A stretch of 64,000 bases of DNA. It comes from Heliocybe sulcata. Taxonomy: Eukaryota; Basidiomycota; Agaricomycetes; Gloeophyllales; Gloeophyllaceae. The position numbers and the translations under genes were made by a program. Of this stretch, positions 1 to 13,059 are shown in pieces (within the stretch, counting starts at the first letter, position 1; the number at the start of each line of letters is the position of its first letter). Location: assembly GCA_004369045.1 (NCBI GenBank), contig ML213509.1, forward strand, positions 998,858 to 1,062,857, given 5' to 3'. The notes beneath the pieces are model-generated. The model was not told where the DNA came from, did not search any database, and saw nothing but the letters and a program-made list of their open reading frames with translations.

Positions 1-2150
1 GTCAACGGACTCCCAAACGCAGGCACCTTCTTCTGGTACTCCAGCCGCCTCACAGGGTTCACCTCCCCCGCCTCCCGCCGCCGCCGCGCATCCTCCCGAC
101 TCTTCACAACCCCCGTCCGCCCAACACACCACTCCTGCACCCTCGCCATCACACCCCACACACTCCCCGTCTTCCCAACAACCTCCTTCTCCACATCCAC
201 CTCCCTCTTCTTCACCGCCCTCTTCTCCTCCATACTCGGCGCGTACGCCTCGGGCACCCTCCCCCTCCTCGGCGGCAACCCATCAAAGTCAAAAATCTCC
301 TCCCGCCCCCCAGCGCCCCCCTTGCCCCACTGCATCCCCCTCTGCACACCCACACCCAGCCCCTGCCACCCACCATACCCTCCCCCCTTTTCCAAATCCG
401 CCATATCATCCCACTCACTCTCACTCTCCCAACCCCGTATAAACTCGGCCGTCTTTGCATTATTCTCCCACTCCTCCACACTCCCCTGCGATCCCCGCCG
501 CGCAGCGAGCTCGACGTCAGTATAGTACGTCGCCGTCGCAGGACCCTCCACAGGAGGCTCCGTATCCTCAAAGGCGTCAGAGATCTGGATCCTCGGGTAG
601 GACACCTCATGCACTTCTCGCACTTCAGTGATGCCACTGATGCACGAGTAGCCCGAGGACGTCGAGGGGCGAGATAGCTCCGCTTCGTGTGCGTCGCTAA
701 CAAGGATCGCAGGCTGGGGACGTGCGGGGCCGCCAGGCGGTACCGGAATCTCCAATCGAAGTCTGGGCTGGCCCTCTCTCGACGCGTCACAAGTCGCAGC
801 ATTCCTCGCTCGTGGAGGAGGCAAGGTAGCAGGAGGTCTTGTGATGGGCCTGGGAGGCTCGACGCGCAGTTCCTGCTCGTCCTCTTCCTGGCTCTTCCAA
901 CGTGTAAGCATACTCTTTATCGTCCTCGCCCTGCCACCGTTCTCGCTTGTGAAGGAAAAGGTCGGACTCTTGGGGCTAGTGGGTCCGATGCTGAGTTGGC
1001 CCTGACTAGGACGAGTACGGACACTGAGACGGCGCGGGTTGTTCATGGCAATGACGGGATGTTCAGGATGAGGTTGGGGATCGGAAATGCGTGGACGCGA
1101 AAGCTCAAACTTGCGAAGCTGGCGAAAGTCACCAAAGATGTAGATCATCATGCAGACCTGGGATGTTACGAGTCAGCACAGATGTAATAGGCGGCATATA
1201 TGCAAGGGACTCACACCATGCAAACTCGCCACGACAATCGTGAGACCTAACCACAGGCCCGGCAGGGCTGCAAAGCGCAACCACCTCACCCAGCCCTCGA
1301 CAAAACTCGCGACCCATATCGGCAGACTACCTGCAGTAGCAATGGCGCAGCCTCCAACGAGCCCGCACAGCCCTCGGTTGGTGCCGACATTCGAGTACGC
1401 CGCGAGGACGAACCTGTCGAGCGAAGCGCGGAGAGCAGTCGTGGTAATGACATCCAAGTCGGCGAAAATAGCGGGGTCGGGGTGGGAGAAGGTGTACGAC
1501 GACTGCTGAGATGGGTTGGGACTAAAGCAGCCGAAGCCGCGGGGCGAGGTAGGAGACGCCGGGTAGGTGTGGAAGGGTGCCAAGACGTCCGAGGCGACGT
1601 TGAGCTCGTAGGGGGCGCCGGGGGTGAGGAAGGTCTGCTTTGCGCGCTGGTAGAAGAGGGCGAGGGACGGGCACGGGTCTGCGGGGCCTGGGGAGACGTG
1701 GTACTCAAAGGCGGCAAAGGGAGCGGGTGCGTCCGAGTCGTCCGAGTCGACGGAGAAGGTGGGGGACACGGCTCTGGTGGCAGACTTTGCCTTTGTGCGG
1801 ACGGCCCACTGGTTGTAGCGCCGGGTGTACTCGCGCAGCCAGAGGATAAAGTAGCTGGGATCAACAGATGGAGTCAGACGTGGCGGGTGATGCGGGTGAT
1901 GGACGTACAGGTTCTCTGGGGCGTTCTCGACGAAGAGCAGCCACTCCTCAAAGTCCTTGAGGCCGAGCGGGGGGAGGTGTGTGCGGGCGAGGACGTCCTC
2001 GAGCTTGACCTTGAAGAGGGGGGTGACGCCGCACGACCTGACCTTGCCGACGGCGGGGGGCGGGTTGCAGAGGCGGTCGGGGAGGGAGAGCAGGTACTTG
2101 ATCGACAGTCGGATCGTCTTTGGCTGCCTCTGCGCCTTTGACGAATCCAT
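1..2150 (-). CDS. RGS-domain membrane protein, Rax1-like (3' end beyond window)
   Basis: Two exons are visible. Exon 1 (2150-1215, 312 codons) begins MDSSKAQRQPK and a 57-nt intron (1214-1158) separates it from exon 2, which stays open to base 1, so the C-terminus is missing. The first two thirds look like a split fungal RGS domain: DFEEWLLFVENAPENLY near residue 65, then ALFYQRAKQTFL and later FADLDVITTTALRASLDRF. Hydrophobic stretches follow (GLVGGCAIATAGSLPIWV; ALPGLWLGLTIVVAS; CMMIYIFGDF), giving about three membrane segments. The exon 2 tail is long, Ser/Pro/Arg-rich and probably cytosolic. RGS plus C-terminal membrane helices is the arrangement of yeast Rax1, which marks bud sites; in filamentous basidiomycetes the role is unknown. 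The domain call is good, the Rax1 equivalence is an inference. Confidence 0.75.
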
Positions 2151-3855
2151 TGAGGAGGAAGGGGCAGAGGGCGCTGGTGTAGAGGTGCATGGGTAATAAA
2201 ACGGAGGGGAACGTGGCCTGCAGAGATGTCAAAACAGGATTGGAAGCGAATTAGCACCCACTCCAATTTATCTCGCGTACCGGGCCATCGGGCTCTCGGA
2301 TCTTCTGCCACGACCCTTGCGGTGACTTTCCTCCGTCATCCTCTATCCTCGTCGCACAGAGGCGCGTGACGTCCGTGTATCATGATTTTATTACGCTCCT
2401 AGCATCCTCGGCGGTCTGGCCGACGACAGCAATAAAAGCAAGCCTAATAAAGAGAATCGTAGCGATAACACGACTCTTGGCTTTGACAGAAACGCAGTCT
2501 AATACACTATCTCCTTACTCGGTGGACCGTGTCATGTCATATCAAGAAACCATGTTCCCTCTTCCGGAAACCCGTTCGCTCGGAGTTGCCTCCATGTCCC
2601 GCGGCGCAACGCCTCCTCGCCCGTCTTCGCAGCTCTTCACATCATATCTTACACATCTGGAACTCGCCTGGCCTTACGCTGATGCAGAGACGTTTATCTC
2701 GCCCGCATCAAATATCCTACTTCCACGGAAGTCGTCCATGTCGATCGTTCCCTTTCCCTGCAGAGCACTCTTCACCGTCAGCTCAATATTTGGTATGAAT
2801 CGCCGTCGACATATCCCGGGCCCGACGAGGAGGACGATCTCTTCGCCTCACTGCCGTTTATTAACGTTTATTGTGCATCCAGACCATGGGTCAATACAGT
2901 GAAGCCAATCTGGTGTTATGCAGTAGCAACGCTCCCTTGGATGACTCAAGGCCTCTCTCGCCTACCCTCCACTTGCCCCCGTACTCGCAGTCGCACGAGT
3001 TGCCACCTCGAGAGGGTCTGCTGTATGCTTGCCGCCTCGCATTCTCCTCAACTTCCCACTCTGCTGTTGATATCATAAAAGCCTCAGTGAGGTCTGTCGA
3101 AGATCGTCCAGAAAGAGAGGTGACGCAGACATTGCTATGAACACGTCCGCGTACTCGACACCATCTCCGTTTTGGTTTACTTCTGAACAGCTCCCGCTCC
3201 TAGCGACGCATCAGTATGTCCCACAGCATCGACGCTCCTTGGACGAGGTCTGAAAGGCCTGAAGGTGTGAATTTCGTTGACGTTTGTTACGAAAGCGCAC
3301 TAACATCCGACCTTAGGATCCTGTCTCCCCTGTTTTCCGTTGCGTTACCTATCAACTCGGCACTCGCGCTTCTAGACGGAGTCGGTATGCCGCCATTCTT
3401 TCATCGCGAGCGCAATCAAAGAATGGGGGTTCTACCGATTCTCTTGCGACGGGTTCAAGATGTCTAACTCCCTTTCAACATGACGAACAGTAGAAGCAGA
3501 TATAAGCTATATTTTCTGAGCAAGGTAGCCCGCTACTTTATCTGGTATGATAGTCGATTCCATCGCTCTGCTCGATTAAGGAGCTGCTTCGGACGCTTCT
3601 AGCGCCAACATGAGTTCTAAAGACCCTACGCGCATGGCGTCGTGTCTAGCATGTACGTATACTATCATTTGACCAGTTTTATATATCCATGGACCGGCAC
3701 GAGCTGGAAAGATACGACAGATACTGTATACCTGCCCGTGTTGGAGCACCGAGATCACTGTCATTTGTCTCTTTCCAACCGCCCGGTCCTCACAGAAATG
3801 TGTTACAAGTGTATACACACATTCAAAAAAAGTTCCAGAGCCGCCAATACCTGAT

Positions 3856-3891
3856 TTGACCAGTTCTGTAAATTTCTACAGAACTAGTCAA
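3856..3891. repeat. Inverted repeat / hairpin, 15-nt arms
   Basis: Arms TTGACCAGTTCTGTA (3856-3870) and TACAGAACTAGTCAA (3877-3891) are complementary except for one position, with a six-base loop. It lies far from any recognised gene end, so it is not an obvious terminator. It could be a regulatory palindrome, the footprint of a mobile element or a small structured RNA. Confidence 0.7.
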
Positions 3892-5173
3892 GTGATAGTA
3901 TTGTTTTGCTACTGGCACTAGCGCTGTTACAATACCCTCGTCCATACCCCGATCGCTTCCAATAGAAGTCCAAACGACCGTCTAGATCTCAGTACCATGG
4001 GCACGGCGTCGGGCAAGCGTCGCTTCCAATACAGGGTCGCCACGAACCACCAGCGTGCGTTCATATCCGAGCAATCTTTCCTTATCCACCGCGATCCACC
4101 CTGCCCACTACAAACATAGCGATCGGAAGCGTCGTCCAGCCAAACATAGTCCTCATCACAATGAGCTTCCATACTATGGTGCATAGTTATATCGCACCCT
4201 TTAACCGACATATGTGATCCGAGGAAAGACCGAGAACACCGCTTTACGAGGTCCGCGAAAGTGCGGCGACAGCGAAGATAGGGTGTACGGTATGGGATCT
4301 CGCGAGGGAGGGATCTTGGCGACGGTTGCAGGGAGAACAGAGTAGTACAAAGCTGTCCCGGGCCCCGGCGTTACAGGAGGGTGCAGCGCAAGGAGGCAGC
4401 AGGCGACGTCGTGGTGTGAGGAAGGGGACCGGATCGTGACATACAAGAGGGGCGTCCGGGAACAGCGCAGGAGTTTCTCTAGAGCGTCCGAGGCTGGAGG
4501 GCACAGACACCCGGCGCCGGGATGGGAAGGCGAGGTCTGATTGGAAAGCGGGTGGAGGAGCGGTCACGTCAGAAGTGATGAGCGCGGGGGGTTGACAGCC
4601 TTGTTCGCGTCGGACAAGGGTGGCGATTGGTGGGCTCGCGGGAACGAATGGCGTCTCTGAGAGCGGGGTGGAGGACCGCATGGAACTGTGCTTTCAGGCG
4701 GCCGTTATTCCGAGACATAAGTACCTGATTGCGTCCGGAATAGAGGAGTCTCAGGCTGCAGGACAGGTTTCTCTGGACCGGCGGGATGAGGCAAGGTCAG
4801 GGTTTACGCATGCGACGAGGGGTGGGGTGGAGCCTATATTGTTGTGAGCGGTGTGACTTGGGCGAGGGACCGAACGTCTTCGGGGCGTTGGCGGAGGATT
4901 CCTCGGTTTGATGGAGGAGAATGTGACAGCTGTCACAAAGCACATATGCTCGACCTTGAAGAGTAGATGGAATGTCAGGCCTCAGGGAGTATACTTGCAG
5001 TCGAGTGCAGAGAACAAACGATAACGAGAGTGACGAACCAACGCACCATCTGGTCTAGCCTTTGACGCTCTTTCTGTCGGATAGATAGGTAAATGTTCAG
5101 TGCCATGCAAACTGTTATGGAGCCTCGAAGAGAGGTCGGACGTGCATGGCCAACGAACACAACCTTCGTATCA

Positions 5174-5202
5174 CCCCCCCTCCCCCCCCCCCCCCCCCCC
5201 CC
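5174..5202. repeat. Poly-C tract (C7-T-C21)
   Basis: Seven C, one T, then twenty-one C. The complementary strand is a G-run able to form a quadruplex. Such runs are slippage-prone, so its length in the assembly may be unreliable. Confidence 0.95.
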
Positions 5203-5287
5203 TCGCATAACGGTAGCCCTGCTCGTGTCACTGTGCGAAAGGGGAGGCTGCTCGGATGATCGCTAACAGCTACGCTATCCTATCCAG

Positions 5288-5537
5288 TATGGCCTGCTGG
5301 CGATCCTAGGCATCGTTTCTGGTTTGACAAAGCTGGTTTATCGATACTTGGCATTGCAAAAGCGAGGCGTGCAGGTCAATTTGCAGAGGGGGACGGATAC
5401 TAGAGCACAGAACGGAGTCTTGCAAGAATCGACTGGGCGGAGAGAGTCACGAAGGGCGTCGAGTATACGTAGCAACAGGTCGCGCTCTCCACAGAAATTG
5501 AGAAGTACCGCCCCGAGAAGTATGCGTAGTGTCCCAG
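5288..5537 (+). pseudogene. Orphan coding-like exon: one hydrophobic segment and a basic Ser/Arg-rich tail
   Basis: The segment follows a good acceptor (TATCCAG) and ends at a GTACGT donor. It reads YGLLAILGIVSGLTKLVYRY, a plausible membrane helix, then a charged stretch rich in Arg and Ser. No partner exon with conserved features was found up- or downstream. It could be the remnant of a membrane-protein gene or chance; I do not recognise a family. Confidence 0.25.
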
Positions 5538-6046
5538 GTACGTTACAATGTTCATTATTGCAAGCAGATTGAAAGTTCTGGAGGTGAGGAAGACATAAGC
5601 TGAAATGCATTGACAAGCTCGGAACCGGGCCGATATTGCCGGCTCATGTGGCGGGCCGCAAGTCCCTTCTCTCGCTTGCTCGAGACCAGCGTCCTTGGGT
5701 GATTCCTATGTTGACCGGGGAATAACATGGTGCACATTACATCCATGCACGCTGCATACGTCTCGTCATAAGTGCTATCCCCATTGCGTGCGTCAAGTGT
5801 AGACTGGGCCATCTATCGCTATCTGTCGACTTCTTACCGGCCTTTCAAGACTCAAGTAATAATAACGCGGTGAGATAGCCAGGCATGACCGCACCGATGT
5901 CCACACGGCTATCGTCCTTACCACTGGCTGGAGTAGTGGGTGAGTGTATGGGTGTTCTCCAAGCATACTATCTGACTTGATACTCGGGCATTCAGATAGT
6001 TTATTGTGTTAACTTTTGGTCTTGAAGCTGAAAGGCCTTACAAATC

Positions 6047-6949
6047 ATGTCTCTCCCGAGTCCAAGCCAGGACCAGGCATACTGGGATGTTTCCGCGTTG
6101 ATGACGGGGACGGTCTACATCCCCACCCACTTCCTGATCCCCGACGCACCCAACCCCGACTATGTCATCGAAGCGCCCGTACTCTCCTTCCTCCTGCGCA
6201 GCTCTTTCCATCCCGGCGTCAACTTCGTCTTCGATCTGGGCATACGGAAAGACATGCACAACTACCCGACGCCCGTCATCGAAGGGAGCGTCCGCTTCTT
6301 CCATGCAAAAGTCGACCAAGACTCCGTCGAGGCCATCGCGAAAGGCGGTCTGACCCCCGACGACATCACCCACATATGTCTATCCCACTCGCACTGGGAC
6401 CACATCGGCGACCCGTCAAAATTCCCAAAGGCGCATGTTATAGTGGGAGGCGAGAGCCGCGATCTGTTCGACCCCGGCTGGCCTGAAGACCCAAAGTCGT
6501 GGTATGCTTCAGACCTGTTTCCGCCTGACAGGACTACATTCCTTCCACCAACCTCCAACGTATCGAGTATTGACAGCGCGACATGGAAACCCCTCGGTCC
6601 CCTACCGTACGCATACGACCTCTTCGGTGACGGGTCTCTGTACATTGTAGCCGCAGGCCCAGGCCACCTGCCAGGTCATATCAACCTCCTCGTGCGGACC
6701 TCTTCCGATGGCGACTGGGCGTACCTCGGCGGTGACTGCGCGCACGACTGGAGGCATATCACCGGAGAAGCCGACGTCGCAGAGGGATCGCACAGAGACG
6801 TTCGTCTCGCAAAGGAGCACCTCTCATACGTGAGACAGCTGCGGGAGCAAAATCCTAGGCTGAGGGTCCTGCTCGCCCATGACAGCGGATGGTACGAGAA
6901 TGGCGAGGGCGAGGCTGCTTTTTGGCCGGGGAAGGTGTTGTCTGCATGA
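6047..6949 (+). CDS. Metallo-beta-lactamase-fold hydrolase (lactonase-like)
   Basis: Intronless, 300 residues. The metal-binding signature HSHWDH is at 114-119, followed by GHLPGH (206-211), GGDCAHD (228-234) and AHDSGWYE (277-284), the order expected for the His/Asp ligands of the binuclear-zinc hydrolase fold. There is no signal peptide, so it is probably cytosolic. Size and layout fit the lactonase-like branch of the superfamily (the group that includes N-acyl-homoserine lactonases), but the substrate cannot be told from sequence; glyoxalase-II or arylsulfatase-like activity remain possible. An ATG at 6016 lies in another frame. The next gene downstream is on the opposite strand (convergent, 197 bp). 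Confidence 0.88.
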   Translation: MSLPSPSQDQAYWDVSALMTGTVYIPTHFLIPDAPNPDYVIEAPVLSFLLRSSFHPGVNFVFDLGIRKDMHNYPTPVIEGSVRFFHAKVDQDSVEAIAKGGLTPDDITHICLSHSHWDHIGDPSKFPKAHVIVGGESRDLFDPGWPEDPKSWYASDLFPPDRTTFLPPTSNVSSIDSATWKPLGPLPYAYDLFGDGSLYIVAAGPGHLPGHINLLVRTSSDGDWAYLGGDCAHDWRHITGEADVAEGSHRDVRLAKEHLSYVRQLREQNPRLRVLLAHDSGWYENGEGEAAFWPGKVLSA

Positions 6950-7146
6950 ATCCTTCGAAAAGTACATGTCGCAGGAGGCAGAACTTGTGAAATATTATGC
7001 GAGAATATACAGATGCGTGCGATGCAAGATGTCCAGTGCGTAAATTATAAAGTAGTGAACGTCCTATCCAACGGAACGCGAATCCTCTCAATTATCCCAT
7101 CTGCCCAACAATCTTATCCAAGAAGGCACCTCCGATACTTTTCGCT

Positions 7147-10100
7147 TCAAGGCCAAGCAATTCCCTGCCTCTCCGCTGACTCCTTCATCAACATTCTCAG
7201 GTCATATATGTGTTGAGGTCTCCCTCTCCACTCCCCATCGGCATCGGCATCACCCCAATGGAAGGTATGCATCGTATCCACTTCGTACCCTTCAGCCCAC
7301 TTTTGCCGTACAAACGTGGCGTTGAACGGTGGATACCAGATCCACCACTGTGTATACGCATCGGATGTCAGCACGCGCGCGCTGAGAGGAAACCGAGAAA
7401 AGCTCCTTACGTGATCAACGAACTGAATCCCCTTTCCCTTCAGAGTCTCCTCGGGTGTCTTTGTCTTAGTCTCATCTAGTCGCTTCTCGTCCAACCTTTC
7501 GCTCTCCCTTCCCTCCTCCTCACCCACCCGAGATACCCCAACCTCTCCAAACTCGCCGAACTCTCCCACCACCAAGTGCACAGCCGTCGGCACTGCAATC
7601 TCCAAGAAGCAGTCCGTCTCCAGGAACAACCCCAGCGTCTCCGCGAATACCTCCCTATACCTGCCGGGGATATACAATGTATCAGCTGAGCCGCCAATGA
7701 GACGCGTCGTCCCGTTGGTGAACAATGCGGACATGCGGGAACGCATGGGAGCTGGCGCTCGGAGAAAGGCGGGGTAGCAAACTTTTAGGCCCACATGCGG
7801 GTCACTGAGGGTCGGGATGTCAGTAGATGACGGACCCAACCAGAGGCATGGCTTACCCCCACCTATCACGAAATAGTTGAAAGTTAGGAATTGCAACAGT
7901 CAAGAAAGCCGACGTACCACCAGTCAGGACCCCACCCCCTCCACCCCGCCGTCCAGTCCACCTCCGGATCCGGGCCTATCACGACAGGTGCTGCATGCCT
8001 ACTCTCATTATAATTACCATCCGTCACCGGTATAGTCTCATTGAATGCCGGTATTGTATGACTGAGAGGTACATTCGGCTTGACCATCTGGGGCTTCCCT
8101 GTCTCCTGCTGCTGGGGTGCCATAGTTGTGGTGATATTCAATATCGGTGCAGGCTTGGTGAGGTTGGGATTGTACACGTATTCCCCTGCAAAAGAGTGGT
8201 ACCAGAACCGCTCTTGGTCGAAGAGCGTCAGTCGAGGGACGTTGAGGAGAGCATCGAAAGGAGCCCAGAGGTAGCCTTTGTAACACGGGTGCTGGGTCAG
8301 TGCGGTATAGAGCATATGGTGCGCCATCTGTGACAGGAGTTAGTTCCACTGAAGACTGCTGTGATCGATACGTTGTGCGACGTGAAGAAAGGGACTTACG
8401 CGTCCCGCCATCTTGTAGTTCTGCGGATCGGAAAGGTCCTCATCGGACTCATACGAGTCGACGAGGACATCATACGAGTGCTTGAAGCCTTTATCCTCGC
8501 GACTCCTGGGGCCTATGAAGAGGATCTAGCTCAAAGCAATAAGTCCATCCTTCTCATGAAAAACCAGGTCTGCTATACGCACATTCGGGAACCATTCTCC
8601 GTAAACATCTCTGTAATAATCCAGATTCACGTCGTACCTCGCATGACTGAAGAACACAATCAGGAGCACATCGTCAAATGCATGCAGCCTCTTCCGATCA
8701 ATGCGTCGGTTACGATTGTTACTCGAGCAGTGCAGACACGGAGATGCAGGCACAGGTAGGGGCGTCCGAGGGCACTTCGGCTGGAGATATTGGGTAATAA
8801 GACCAGGAAGAGACGTCAGAGCGGTCGGCGTCTGCGGTGGTGAGGGAGGCGGTTGCAGAATAAGCGCCATAGTCACTGCGAATGAGATGATCGGGAGGAC
8901 GGCACTCGGACTTAGGCGATTTAAGATAAGGCCCTGAGGCCTTGAGCGGCTATCCTCGTCGTCGGAATTTTCTTGATTGATTACTGCCCAGCAGGCGAAG
9001 GCGACGACGGCACAGCCAAGAATTGCACCAGGCTGGCTGAAGAGAATGTCGGATAACAGTAGGTGTCCCGTTACATAGGCAAGACTCCTGACAACCATGA
9101 AGACCAAGAGAGTTAGGGCACCCCAATCTATATCCATGTGAGCATCCCGCACAGGGACAATTGTACTCAACTGGGAAAGGGTGTGTCTCACCATACAGGA
9201 TCACTAGTTCCGCGAGGTCCACTCCAGCCTTGAACAGTGGTCGTAGAAGATCAGGTAGTCTGGAGGGATGCAACGACTCTTTTGCAACGGTCAATATGTC
9301 TTGTCCAACGTAAGGGAGAGAATGTGGCGGGTCTTCACTGTGAGACAAAGTTATTGCGATTAGGGAAATAAGCAGGCTCGTTGCGAAGGTTACGACGATA
9401 ATTTCCCGGAAAGAGCGATTGAATATTTTCATAACCTGCAGTGAAGGTTAGGTTAAGTCGACATGGTCCTTTCATCAGTCCGCACCCAGTCTGTGAGCAC
9501 AACGATGATAGCCTGGTGCATTGCATATGAAGGTACCCTCCAAGTATTTGACGGTCTTGTCTCTGGTACCAGTATATTCTGTATGAAAGGTCGTACATCA
9601 AGCAGATCATGGAGCGCTAAGAACTCAGTGACTCACTGTGATGATTAGGAATCCGCATATCTTCCATCTATGAGTAAGGTAAAGTATCACTGCAAGATGC
9701 GATCGCACGGACCCACCTCCAATAGTGAAGCCAGCCAATAGGTGTTCGTGAAAGAGATCCGCCAGAAAGTTCGCAGTAAAATGAGGGAGAGAAGTGGAAG
9801 ACAAGCTACGGCAAGTACAAGGGACATGGGGTCAAGTAATAAGTTGGCGACAGCAGCCTTACCAAGGGCATATTGTCAAGCTTCCGTCGTCCCAATGGGC
9901 AATAGGTACTCACTCTCTCCGCATAACCAACATATAGTAACCCGAGAGATATAGCAGCAGAAGCACGCGCCCGCTTGCTAGGTATTTGGCCATACTGAAA
10001 TTCTCCGTACACGGGCAGATTGCTAACGTCCCTCCACGAAACCCCGCCCCTCCTTTCACTGACCGGTGATCTGGCATCGTTGCTGTCCCTCGCATGGATA

Positions 10101-10468
10101 TTCCTCAGCTCATTGCTCCTATATCCTTGTCGTAGCGGCTGATATTCACTTCTTCTTCGCCATAAATACCAGGCTAAGGCCACTGCCAGCTTGACGCCTT
10201 CCGTCCACGCTACCTCCGACGGCCTGAGAAATGGTACGGGCGGTTCATACTGAGTAGTCCGCTCCTGTTGCCTTCTGTCCTTGTCGTTTTCCAGCCAGGC
10301 CCATAGGAAGATGGAGGGCCCCTAGCAGACGGGATAGTAAATATGCATACGCGGTCATCGGGCGCTCCTCGGTGTAATTGTAGTCTCACTTACAAACGTT
10401 GCAATACCCTTCAACACCTTCTCCGGTGATCCTTGTACAAACTTCAGGGGATTATAGTAGCCTTTCAT
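7147..10468 (-). CDS. Polytopic membrane protein with C-terminal glycosyltransferase-like region
   Basis: Multi-exon gene beginning near MKGYYNPLKFVQGSPEKV. The first third contains PFLRPSEVAWTEGVKLAVAL, which resembles the second helix of nucleotide-sugar transporters, and further helices follow (REIIVVTFATSLLISLIAI; IDWGALTLLVFMVV; PGAILGCAVVAFACW; SAVLPIISFAVTMALIL). The last exons form a soluble region: AFDDVLLIVFFSHARYDVN, HPCYKGYLWAPFDALLNV, RLTLFDQERFWYH, then PDWWYVGFLDC and the C-terminal part ending GIAWP at 7147. The YLWAPFDALLN block recalls the 'GYLf..DD' block of STELLO/DUF288-type putative glycosyltransferases; this is a weak, visual likeness. A Golgi or ER location is inferred. 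Exon edges in 9430-9900 are uncertain and two adjacent genes rather than one cannot be excluded. Confidence 0.55.
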
Positions 10469-10807
10469 ACGTTCCGAGCAAAGAGACGCAAGAATTCGTC
10501 GAGAACAAGGGCGCAGTTGGGTGTCATACAGATCCAACCGCAGGGCGACGCCCTGCAAGTTTCAGCGCTTCGCATTCGCATGGCCCGGCTATTCTTATGA
10601 CAGCACAGCTTTCCTGCTCCGATCAATTCATGCAAACGAGATTATGTCACCCTTTCAAACCGATTTGTTTCCGTCAATTTTGGAAACCACGAAAGTTTTG
10701 AATAGTATGCGGAGGAAACTCAGCTTACAACTATACAAAAAATACAGCAATCTAAAACATCACAGGTACAGCACCTGATACATTTTGTGGTAGCTTTTCT
10801 ACCTCGT
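10469..10807. other. Intergenic, upstream of the membrane protein and downstream of DAHP synthase
   Basis: About 340 bp with no gene seen. It should hold the 5' flank of the 7147-10468 gene and the 3' end of the DAHP synthase transcript. The A-rich segment around 10735-10760 may be part of the 3' processing signal. Confidence 0.5.
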
Positions 10808-12290
<1,483 letters not shown>

Positions 12291-12539
12291 AGTTTGCTCT
12301 AAGTGAGGGAGATATAGTATGGGTATCTTGAGCTCCGTCTAGTAAATGAAGGAGCAGGGATTGGTAGCGGCGCAAAATATTTAGAGCCAGTGGAGTCATC
12401 ATAGACCATGATCGTGGACTGGAAGAAGCCGACCACGTGCGCTACGGCGACCGCATTTTCGGCATTCACGGACTTGCTCTGGACACTGCTGCCCGTCATT
12501 CTCCAAGTCCAATCTTTCTTTGGGCACGGCTTCCATCCC

Positions 12540-12546
12540 TGAGTCA
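12540..12546. promoter_or_regulatory. Gcn4/CPC1-type site TGAGTCA
   Basis: A perfect copy of the bZIP general-amino-acid-control element lies in the 307-bp shared promoter, about 250 bp upstream of the DAHP synthase start and 51 bp upstream of the TIM9 ATG. DAHP synthase genes are classic Gcn4 targets in ascomycetes, so regulation of this gene by amino-acid starvation is a reasonable inference. Confidence 0.55.
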
Positions 12547-12597
12547 CCTCGAAATCTATAGCTCTAGAGACTACGGTTATTGCAAGACAAAATTGAG

Positions 12598-13059
12598 ATG
12601 GATTTCTCCCAGTTCAACTCTGCTGAGCAGGCGCACATGAGCCGTGTCATCGAGAAGAAGCAGGTGCGTACGGGAGTTGCTCAGATGCTGTTATATTCCT
12701 CACAGGAGATTCGCCGGTTTCTAGATGCAGGACTTCATGCGGATGTACTCGAAATTAGTGGATCGGTGCTTCAACGCCTGCTGTAACGACTTCACCAGCA
12801 AAGCGCTCTCATCAAAAGAGGTGCGCGTCTCACGCTATTTAAGCACTAGAGAGCTGGAGCTAATCTCTGTCTTCCTCTCGCTTGATATTTGTGAACTGTA
12901 GGAAACATGCGTCCTGAACTGCACAGACAAGTTCTTGAAACACTCAGAACGGGTGGGCGCGCGGTTCGCAGAGCAGAATGCAGGTATGTGACGACGCTCT
13001 TGCGCTTCCGAGCGAATGCTAAGGCAATCTGTTTAGATATGATGGCCTCTCAATCATGA
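12598..13059 (+). CDS. TIM9: Mitochondrial import chaperone Tim9
   Basis: Small Tim protein of the intermembrane space; with Tim10 it escorts hydrophobic precursors to the TIM22 complex. Four exons (12598-12663, 12725-12820, 12902-12983, 13037-13059) give 88 residues, the normal length. It begins [20 protein letters not shown] and carries the twin CX3C pair, CFNAC in exon 2 and CVLNC in exon 3, then [20 protein letters not shown]. No presequence, as expected for small Tims imported through the Mia40 pathway. Near-identical to fungal Tim9, so the call is secure. It shares its promoter with DAHP synthase. Confidence 0.97.

Larger units (their letters stand above)
2151..6046. other. Gene-poor 3.9-kb stretch
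   Basis: No convincing protein gene was recognised on either strand. Open frames of 60-180 codons exist but have no domain, no consistent splice partners and no conserved-looking segments. The stretch holds the 5' flank of the RGS gene, a strong hairpin at 3856-3891, a C-tract at 5174-5202 and one coding-like orphan exon at 5288-5537. It may contain decayed genes or an unannotated non-coding transcript. Confidence 0.5.

Noticed and set aside
1286-1864. Ser/Pro/Thr-rich frame inside the RGS gene
   Set aside because: Shadow of the RGS exon in another frame; composition follows from the GC-rich codons of the real gene.
2366-2902. 178-codon plus-strand frame
   Set aside because: No domain, no splice partners, no conserved-looking segment; likely chance.
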